Assembly: GCF_000150275.1 (NCBI RefSeq)
Contig: NW_002060944.1
Location: forward strand, 1,869,306 to 1,933,305
Source of the DNA: Trichoplax adhaerens
Lineage: Eukaryota; Placozoa; Uniplacotomia; Trichoplacea; Trichoplacidae
DNA: 64,000 bases
Direction of reading: 5' to 3'
Shown here piece by piece: positions 54,755 through 64,000 of the stretch. The stretch's first letter is position 1. Each line of letters opens with the position of its first letter. The notes beneath the pieces were generated by a model, which was not told the DNA's origin, made no database searches, and saw only the letters and a program-made list of their open reading frames with translations. The position numbers and the translations under genes are program-made.

Positions 54755-57229
54755 GTAGAAAATGAAATGAACACGATTTCACTCGCATCGGTCTATCTGA
54801 AGCTATTAATTGGTACCATTGTTAAAATCATTATTGCAATTATTATAACCAAAGGCATAGTTACCCATCATTTATTTGCTAACAACGACTTTGTATAACC
54901 TGGTCCCACAACAATGTAAACAATGATCAATGCTATAATGAATACGGTAATTATTCCAATTTATGCATCTAATTTTTACCTTTATTCCAGAAGTAACACT
55001 AACAAAGTTTTCATAAGCTGTGATTGTTCGTAGCAAAAGTTTTAGAAATTAAGCGGATAGGAATAAAATTTTGTAGAAAAAACGATGCCTTTATGACGCA
55101 ATACGTGCATATATATAGATATACCTATTCTGTATACATACTGTATAATATACTATGTATATAGCACGTAGATAGAATGTTACTCAGTGCATGTTGCTGT
55201 AAATCTGCTGATCCTACTTTTGAGCAGATTTCGAGTTACTTAAATAGCTATATTTTAAATGCACTACCACTTTCGCATTTCTATAATACATAGTATTTAT
55301 TGGCGTTATGAGAAATACTGGATATTATAATCGTTCCGCATAAATTGATAAATGTCACGATAATTGAAGACATTTACATATAATACAAATTGAACAATGC
55401 CCTCAGCAACGACTAAAATAAACTTTTGCATATTTTCATGCTTGACGATCTGTAAAGCAAAAATTAAGGGTAATATTGAGCTGATCATGTTAGTTGGTAG
55501 TACTAGTACACGTTATTTTCTCACGTGAGTTTTACCTGGAAGCTCCTGTCTTGTACCAATAGCACAAATCGCACTTAGTTCACTTAATTATCACAGTGCG
55601 TTAATTTTTTATCACCACGTTAAAATAAGCAAATTGTGAATATTAAGTAAGCGGCTATTAACAAGTTTATTGTAAATGTATTTCATATCTCAGAATACTT
55701 TACACCTATGATGTTGCAATTCTAATTATATGGAACACACAGCGAGGCTACAAATTTTTTAATGGTTTATCTTTACTTCTCAATTATCACGCATGTAGGA
55801 CTGAATAATTTCCGTAACGAGAGCTTGAATCGACAGAAATTTTCTAAATAAGATTAAAAAGCATGAGGTCTCCATAGCTAGCAAACACCGTTCGATATGC
55901 TGTAACGAGATAAATTACTGCACATAATACTGGGTTTCAAATTTTAACTTACTGAGGTAGTCCTCAAAAAAATTCTTCGTGAGAACGTACCTTAAGAGAC
56001 CCATCGTTAAGCGTGGAATCAATTCAAGAATGGATCGAAAACTTTATACTATGTACCGTATACAGTATGATACCTTATTCTTTAGTACTGTAAATCACAA
56101 GACTTAGGTATACAGTACGCTGCTCGGTATGATATCATATCAGTTTGTAACATTTTGAACTTATAATAAATTATGAAATCATCAGCTTCTGAGGCCTAAC
56201 GGCTTTAAGCTTAGCCTACAAATGAATTTGAATTGCAACGGTAGGAAAAGAGTATCAAGTTGATTCGAAAATGGTGTTAGTGACTCACAATCAGTAAGGC
56301 TACCCTAAATAGAATTTAATGAGATCTGGAAGATAACTTATTTACTCCTCTATCTCCGTCTCCAGGTAGCGATCAGTTTCCTTCTAAATTTGCGGTCGAT
56401 TCTTCACGAGTTCATGCACACGTAATTACGTCACGTGCACATTGTGACGGTAAATCTAGACGTGTGAAATAGACGTCTACTGTTTATTCTTTTCACCAAT
56501 CGCCCGTGCCCTTTAGTACAGGCAGCACTGTAGAAATGCATTAAGTTAATAGATGTAAAGTAATTTACATCTTTAATTATTCTACTTAAATACACCAGTG
56601 AATTAGCTAGTCAATGCGATATTTCCTAATATAATATGTATCAAATACCGCGTGAGCAAGTTAGATTCATAGTGCTATTCCTTCAGCTACCCGCTGGTAA
56701 AGACTTCAGACGAATTTAGCACTTTTTGTAGCAGAGTTTTCGCCTAACGGTGCTATGATTTGAACTTTCTCAAACTGTAAAATCGCACATGTACATTGTA
56801 CAGTACAGTATATCACAACAAATAGTACATGCATACACGGATCCGTTTTGTATGTATGATAGTGCAATTTAATTTTCAAATAAAATACTCGTAAATTTAT
56901 TATTACTATCTATAAATCGGACTTCCGCCATCGTAATGATTCCCCAGCAACTGATAGACTACTGCCATCGAAACTTATAGTGGTTCATCACAATGTTATT
57001 AATTAGCAATACTTAGTAACGTATTGTATACAGTCTACTATCAGTGAAGAACTGTAGTAATACACAGTATTATGATTCGTGGAGTTAAGATATAGCTCAA
57101 TAGGTTAGAGAGAAGATTTAAGAGTATTGTCGATACTTAAGAGACACTCGGTTAAGAAATACTGTACTGTATTTAGAACTGAGTAATCCAGACAGATCGT
57201 GCAGTATTAATAATAATTAATTAGATTAC
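54755..57229. other. Long 5' flank of the netrin-like gene
   Basis: No supported exon. At 56420-56431 there is a perfect 12-base palindrome ACGTAATTACGT, overlapping a CRE-like ACGTCA and followed at 56432-56437 by an E-box CACGTG. This is a compact candidate regulatory site about 1.7 kb upstream of the netrin-like gene. Confidence 0.35.
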
Positions 57230-57290
57230 ACTCATTACAGTACAGTAGATTATACAGTATATCATACTGTATTGTACAGTACTGTATAAT
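57230..57290. repeat. Small TACTGTAC/GTACAGTA cluster
   Basis: Short palindromic run in the netrin/RALGPS divergent spacer, of the same family as the larger block at 57.9-58.4 kb. Confidence 0.8.
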
Positions 57291-57559
57291 AACCGATGGG
57301 ATCGACTAGTAAGACTGTATTTCGACACAGTAGTAGCAGAAGCTTGAAGGGAAATTCTCTTAAATTTATACTGTATGGTGCAGTATATAACTGAAGCTGC
57401 ATAGCTGTAAGTTGGAGTCGGATTTAGGGGACTAAATTTACTTCGGATTCGGAGTGGATAAGAAGGAAGTTGCAAAACACTGTTGTATAGTGTATAACTC
57501 CTCTACTTTACGTCCACACGAAACAGCAAAGATATAAAAATACAAAATACGGTAAATAT

Positions 57560-57800
57560 TACAAGAGTAAAAGAGGCCCGGTCAATGACCGGGTGTTGAG
57601 CGTTATTAGTTGCGTAAAAATGTTTCGCAGAGTGCGAGACTGTAAGCGAGCTGTTGGCGTTTCCGCTAAGTAACGGGCAGCTTAGCGTTCACGATGTTGT
57701 TTTAATCCCCTATCTCCTGGAGTTTCGGCTGAACGACAGACAGTGAGCTTTGCGTTCGCGAAGTAATCGTATTCTTTTCTGACCACGCGTTTCCGTATTC
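57560..57800. other. GC-richer patch with hairpins, possible structured RNA
   Basis: A 240-base patch clearly richer in G and C than its surroundings. It holds a perfect 8-bp stem with a 1-base loop (CCCGGTCA-A-TGACCGGG, 57577-57593) and a 7-bp stem (CGCTAAG, 57664-57670, with CTTAGCG, 57681-57687). There is no open frame. It resembles no RNA class I can name. It could be an unannotated structured ncRNA or a promoter island for RALGPS, about 1 kb downstream. Confidence 0.3.
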
Positions 57801-57889
57801 TCCGACTTGATAGATGGATACAATAATTAATTAATTAATTGATGATATATTAGATTTAGGCTCTACTAGTGAAGACCGTAAATAATGAC

Positions 57890-58425
57890 GTACTGTATGC
57901 ACGGTTACAGTACAGTACAGTACCCGTGAACTGGACACATACTGTACAGTACAGTATAGCGTAAGGATATGTACATTGTACAGTACACCCAGTCATTTCC
58001 TATGTGACATATCCAACAATGTAGCTGAAATAGCTCTACAGTATACCTTCATTATATATACTGTATATACAGTATAACACTTGTCCAGACAAATTGGCCA
58101 AGTTTTAAGGAAATAAAACTACAGTACTAACTGCACAGTAAGTAAAATTGAAATCGTGATTGCGTCACGTCGGAAAAGCACAAAATAAACGGTTGTGAAT
58201 GTACAGTACAGTACAGTAAATCAAAGCGGTCTTTGTACTGTACATTGTATACAGTATACTGTACTGTACAATGTACTGTAGGCCGGGCCACGGTAATACA
58301 GTACAGTACTGTAAGGTTAAATACTGAACTGTACTGTACAGTACACCACTACAGCACAGTATAGTACAGCAATAATATACAGTACTGTATAATTAATTAA
58401 ACAAATTTACTGTGCTGTACAGTAC
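57890..58425. repeat. TACTGTAC/GTACAGTA clusters upstream of RALGPS
   Basis: Two dense blocks (about 57890-58090 and 58195-58425) of the palindromic family, ending about 320 bases before the RALGPS start codon. Confidence 0.9.
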
Positions 58426-58744
58426 AATATCTGCCATTTTCAAACATGAATGAATAATAATAATTACTACAGAACTAATGTTAGATCGATTTATCAAAAT
58501 TGCCTTGGTATTTTCCTTGCTGCGGTATACTGTATCTCTCTTGATAGATGTTTAGCTCAATAAATTACAGTAATTGATATTCTACAATATCGTAAGAACA
58601 CCTATACTTGCAGTTCTATGTCCGATAGTATTATTCTTGTTGTACTTTAGTTATACTTTAGTTAAGTGCTAGTGTTTCCGACAATCGAAATTTGTAATGT
58701 AACGAGTTTGCAATGTCTTTGTAAACTTCTTTACTCCTCTTAAA

Positions 58745-61700
58745 ATGGCACGAAAACTCCGATACAAGCAATCTTTACCATTTATTCTTCAAGATAGAAA
58801 GGTAGAAGACAATCCTTCGGAGCTTGACAACAGCGTACGTAATTACTTAAATCATTTAAGTAATTTCGACTCTACCGTATGTATGTAGCATCAAAATAAT
58901 GACTCGTATATACTTAAGAGTATAAATGACTAAAAGTCAGTAAGGTTGCGTTCGGTCAAGAATGCAATAAACAGTATCTTTAGAATACTGACCTACCTTA
59001 GATATAGTATCAATTTATGTACAGTATGCTAAACTTTAAGTAAATGTAAATATAAACTTCGTAGGACAGTACAGTATAGCAAAATTGCAAATTTTACGGT
59101 CTCTAAAGCCATATAAGGGTACCGCACGTTATCCATTCATTTAGATTATTCACAAATCTGCAAGTACAACACAAAAATACTAACGAAGGATACTACAATA
59201 GACAAGTGATTTCATATATTATCATGTCATGGTCTAACATACGCTGCTGTATCTTTTATATTCTCTCACTTCTTCTACAGCTATAGTACATCTTCACATA
59301 GTATTTTAAAAATTCTGTGTTTAGGAGTACACACGTAACATTATATTAAATATAACGATAAATGTCTATTAATTTCTAGCTCTTGAAAAGCAAATATGAT
59401 GGAATAGCATACGATTCAGTCGTTTTCGATATCCTCATGGAATCGCCCGAAAGACTTGCGGTATATTCGATCGTTGGCTAGATTAAATGTTTAAAAAAAT
59501 AAAGCGTGCACGCTTGTACTTTATTGCGAAATGTGCATATTCTTGATTTACATTCTGTACAAATAAGTTGCACATTCGTGTTACAGTATCTGGTGCACAC
59601 TCTTATCTAATCCGATTTTCTCAGTAAATGAATGTTTGTTGGAATTTGTCATTGTACTTATGAAATACGTACGGTGTATATACGTATGACTTACAGGCAC
59701 AAATAACTTTACTCGATATTGGGACATTTAAACTAATTCTGCCAGAAGTAAGTAAATGCTCGGGTGCAATATTTTGCCGTTATACATCGTTTTATTTCTA
59801 TATTATACGTAACAGATTCAGCCCAGATATATAACTTCATGCCGATACTAATTAATAATTAATGAAAATGTGTGTGACCAGGAATTGCTAGGTTGTGCAT
59901 GGACGAAAAGAGATAAGAAACTATATGCTCCTCACGTTACTGCCATGGCGCAACGATTTAATTCGGTAATTTCAACATTGAGAAAATTTTCTCAGATTTG
60001 ATGGGATGTTAAATCTTTTTACTCCTCACGGATCATTCTGGATTGCCATCTTTTAAACAAATACTTGGCGACTTCATCGCAAGATATCTCGAAGATTGCT
60101 CACCTGATGATTTATTTCATTCTAGACATGCTTTTGGGTTCAAAACGAAATTCTTAGCAAGAAGAAAGCCAGGATTCGAGCTGAAGTTATCTGCTGGTTT
60201 ACCAAACTTGCTAAGGTTTATATACATAAATACGATCCGTAGTGCTGTGTCCATATTCTGAAATAGTGTATACTGCAGTACAAGATGTTACTTTCCTAGA
60301 ATTTAATACTATTATTTACAGTAATGGCATTGTCAGTAATTTTAATATTTAATTAATTATATACGTTATCACAGAAACTCTTTGAATTAAATAATTTGCA
60401 CGCATTAAAAGCAGTAGTTTCCGGATTGCAAAGCGCTCCTATCTATCGACTGCATAGGACATGGACGGTACAATATATAGCACATATTGTGGATTGATTG
60501 TGATTGTTCGATAAAAGAAATCTGACTATAATACATATATGTACATATATATTAGTTTATAACAAGGAAAGATAGAAGTGCTCTAGACAAACTGCTGGAA
60601 TTATTAGCTGAACATCGGAATAAGTAAAGTCATTTTATTACTCGTATTATGCTATAGTTTATACTGTACATAAAAATTTATGAGTACTGATTAAAGCTTT
60701 ATATGTATTTATAGTGAAAAATTGCGAGAATACATGAAAAATCTTCGAAACCCGGCGATTCCGTATCTTGGTGATACACATATTCTTATATACTGTATTG
60801 AGTATCTTACTGCTCAGTTTATAAATTGTACTGTATTAATAATACAGTATATATTTATGCATGAATATGAGTACTATTAGATTTGATACTGATACAATAT
60901 AATCAATTTGCTCTTCAGTATACTGCAGATCAAGCTGTTACTAGCGCTTCATAGTATATAGCCAAACCATAACGTGCACTTGATGAACTGAAATTTAATC
61001 TTATCAATTTGAACCATAGGGTTGTATTTAACTGATCTGATGTTTATTTACGCTGCATACAACAAACCTGCTAACGAGCTGGGAGAATCGGACAAGATAT
61101 CCACGAAGGTTGGTTTTCATATAGTCGGATTGGTTGAGTCTTCGTGTAGTAGTAGCTCTGAAATTGCAAGATTGCTATGTATATTCTTTCACAAACGGTT
61201 TTAATCGATGTTATACCTAGATAAATAATATCATTAGGATCATCGCTTCATACCAAGATTCTAATTATGGTTCGTATATACATGTAAACTACAAAATAAG
61301 TACTTCTGCGTAACGCCTGTTAAGATTTGTATATGCAGATCTTATTTAAATTGACTATTTTAAGTATACGATTTTCGCGGTTTTTATTTAGATACCATAG
61401 AAACCGTACCATACATACAAGAATACTTGAAGTCGTTTAAATACATAGAAGAACTTCAGAACTTCTTGGAAGCGGAATACTACAGGTACTGTACTGTACA
61501 CATTCTAGTATATCATACGATCGATGCGGTATATTGCAGCGATGTGATCTCTATAAATACACGATAGATTGCTCTTTACTCTTGTTTCTCATCATTGCAT
61601 GTCACGGATAGCATAAGTTTATTGTACTGTATCTGCACTCCCTCCCTCCCCCCCTGTTAACACAACATTAAAAACGTTCAATGATAGTATACGCAGGTAC

Positions 61701-63318
61701 ATATATAATGATCGTATTTTAAGATCTGATTAGTAAATTTGTATGTATGTAGAATATTAATAATCATTAGAATCGTTTACTAGGTAATAACAAAAATTAT
61801 CGTATGCGTTCTATGATGTATACTTTACTTTATTAAAACTGCTAATGCATATCTTTTACGAAATTTATATTGTGAACATCAAGTCTGCACAGTATATAGG
61901 TTACATTTCCGTATGATATATCAGTTTTATTTATTACCAGGAAATCTTTAGATCTTGAACCCGAACAGATCGAATCAGTCTCTGGCATCAATTGTGAAGG
62001 TTCGTCTCTGGTTAATTATATCAGCTGGTTTACGGTCGTGAAAAAGCGCGATCTTTCTTATAGTTTCCTTAAAATTTAATTTAACTCAACAGCATCCCAC
62101 CCTGGTCTCCAAGAAAATAAATTAGACTCAGAAGAGATGCGTGAAAAGGATACGACAATGTTAGAATGTCTTTTTCTGTGAACACTGGCATGTACTGTAT
62201 CTAAGAATAGTATGGAAACAGATGCATAGAAACTATTCAGAATGAACAGCTGCATACAGTAAACAGTGCACTATACTAATTTATGCAATCCTATTAACAA
62301 ATTGAATAGAACTGCAAATCTCAAACATCCGCTTGACGATAGTATCCTTGCGGATCATAAACCCATAATCGGTATGAGTTTATATCCTAAAGACTTTATC
62401 AACTATAATGATATACTGTAGAGCTAGCTATACTGGCACAAAATACTATAGTTTTAATTAAAACTTTCTCGTTTCGGAAATACAGATAGCGACAAGAGTA
62501 TTAACTCTATACTGGCTGATAAATTGTCCTATACTAGGTAAATTTGTTATTAATCGCATTCTCTACTAGATGGTAGTGGTTTTTATTTTAATTGTTGATA
62601 GCATATAAATTTACTTATTTAAAGTCTCCATTCGGCTTGTGATGCGCAAATTGTTTCTCCTTGGATGAATTTTTCAATGCAAGGCTGTTTACGGAAAATG
62701 ACGTATCTTAAGCGTGGACAAAAGCTGCGAGTACGTTCTGTTAATAATTAGATTACCTTGAATTTATTTCTGTTCGTGTGTTGATACCGTAAGTAATAAA
62801 TATAATGAATAGGTTACCCGCTGGAAAACTTATTGGGTTGCTCTTCTGTGGACAAAACTTTATTTTTATGAACGCAAATTTAATCGTTCAGGCAATGAGC
62901 GATCAGCTGTAAGTTAAATTTTGTGTAAAGAATTTTTACAATCTTCCATGTTTTAAAGAATTTTTATCTTTTGATATTTATACGAAGTTTAAAAGTGAGT
63001 TTTGCAAGTGTTATGACATATCTGGGTGGCTAATGGTACTAGGCGATTATCATAGTCCACACATGATATATTTATGTAATATTGAAGAAGGTACTTACGA
63101 AATTACGAAATACTGTTAACGAGTGAAATAGTATTCTTCTCTTCAGAGCTACATAGGCCTACAGATTTACAGTCTATTGAATGCTTCTACCATTAATAGG
63201 TAATAAATATAAGTTAGATGCGAAAACGGCTGAAAATTCTTCTATATGGCTTAGATTTTTGCTTGACGCTTCTACTAAGCAAAATTTTAAGAACGTGCAG
63301 GTACAGCTAAACGATTAA
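58745..63318 (+). CDS. RALGPS1: Ral guanine nucleotide exchange factor with RasGEF and PH domains
   Basis: Activates RalA/B by nucleotide exchange; the PH domain targets it to membranes. The 18-exon model gives 509 residues (human RALGPS1 about 557): 58745-58834, 59380-59460, 59697-59747, 59882-59965, 60126-60215, 60375-60467, 60556-60623, 60715-60770, 61020-61178, 61392-61485, 61941-61999, 62093-62159, 62310-62371, 62486-62537, 62625-62730, 62813-62908, 62988-63090, 63200-63318. RasGEF domain (about 35-290): [114 protein letters not shown] domain (about 385-505): [54 protein letters not shown]. The linker is short and lacks an obvious SH3-binding PxxP stretch. RALGPS1 versus 2 cannot be told. 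Exon 12 uses a weak GTTAGA donor. Confidence 0.94.
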
Positions 63319-64000
63319 AAAAAATACGTTAGGAATTTTGAATTTGGAGATTTAAGAAGATATTTTGTTACAAAATAAAACACGGATAACTGCTTCAATT
63401 TTACTGAAAATCTTTCCTATAAATAGCTAGTGTGTCAAATTTATTACTAGGGACTATACAGATAATTCCAAATAATAATCATAAGAGTTATCCTACTTAT
63501 TTTAGTGCTATCGATAAAAGGGTTGTATTTATAGTCACGTTACCGTAGACTTCGATAGTTAATGGTCTATATTGCCTTCCTAGTTTACCTTTTTATTTTG
63601 ACAGTAATTCAGTATCGAACGAATTACTGTTAGACTAATAAGAAAGTTTTCGTTACGTAATGTGTACCTGTAAATAATTATAAATGATTGTATTTTCGCG
63701 CGCTATAGCTCATCATAAAATTTCATTTTTTCATATGCAGTATGGTAATGTAAACGGTTATTATTTTACTGAAATCTGTTTTATTTGATGTCCAGTTTTC
63801 TGGTAATAGCCAAACTCCTTTTCGAAATTTGAGATTGAGTTATTTAGTTTATACGCAATCAAGTCACTTACGTTAACTCTTACCTTAACTCTAGTTAAGG
63901 TAAATGATTTGATTAGAGTAGATTTTCAGGTTGCCAGAGTAAATATTTACAATTTTCAAATCACTTTGATTTAAAGATTCACGGCAATAAAAGTGCTAAG
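63319..64000. other. 3' flank of RALGPS to the window edge
   Basis: AT-rich, with no supported exon or repeat. A near-palindrome of ACTCTTACCTTAACT and AGTTAAGGTAAATG lies near 63880-63905. Confidence 0.35.

Noticed and set aside
60043-60261. 72-codon frame in RALGPS
   Set aside because: Wrong frame. The real exon is 60126-60215, giving [19 protein letters not shown], which matches the RasGEF domain.
61109-61124. Apparent 16-base intron in RALGPS (GT...AG)
   Set aside because: Too short to splice. Reading through gives [10 protein letters not shown], which aligns with the family segment IIADLQVSC.

Overview
This is nuclear DNA of an early-branching animal. It is very AT-rich, every gene but one is split by short GT-AG introns (mostly 60-1,000 bases), and the products are eukaryotic. 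A netrin-like gene points to Metazoa. A sponge or placozoan would fit the compact, AT-rich, intron-rich layout, but I cannot name the species from the sequence. I assembled the exon models by hand from reading frames, splice sites, intron phase and family similarity. Every model listed as a full gene keeps its frame across all junctions.

Layout (strand): unknown secreted protein (-, 1.4-2.1 kb); BET/BRD4-type bromodomain gene (-, 4.2-11.6 kb); AAGAB (-, 14.1-17.0); ribosomal protein S18 (+, 17.9-19.6); WDR46/UTP7 (-, 20.1-22.8); signal peptidase subunit SPCS2 (+, 23.4-25.1); unidentified gene (-, 26.4-28.2, perhaps further); tectonic (+, 30.7-32.6, single exon); ALAD (-, 33.3-37.8); PHPT1 (+, 38.2-39.4); SNAPIN (-, 40.0-40.7); DBR1 (+, 41.7-47.0); DNAJC19/TIM14 (-, 47.6-49.9); STX8-like syntaxin (+, 51.0-52.2, 5' end not found); short netrin-like protein (-, 53.4-54.8); RALGPS Ral exchange factor (+, 58.7-63.3).

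From 14 kb on, the genes alternate strand as a run of seven head-to-head pairs. The genes are unrelated housekeeping functions: rRNA processing, translation, heme synthesis, lariat debranching, mitochondrial import, vesicle traffic, cilium transition zone and chromatin reading. There is no operon or pathway logic.

The most striking signal not explained by genes is a family of dense palindromic clusters built from TACTGTAC and GTACAGTA (core ACTGTACAGT). They sit between the divergent starts of nearly every head-to-head pair and upstream of the BET gene, and are close to absent from the convergent 3' spacers. Other non-genic features are a foldback element of roughly 100-base arms in an ALAD intron, a 145-base tandem duplication, a 14-base-pair hairpin in the ALAD/PHPT1 promoter, and a GC-richer patch with hairpins upstream of RALGPS.
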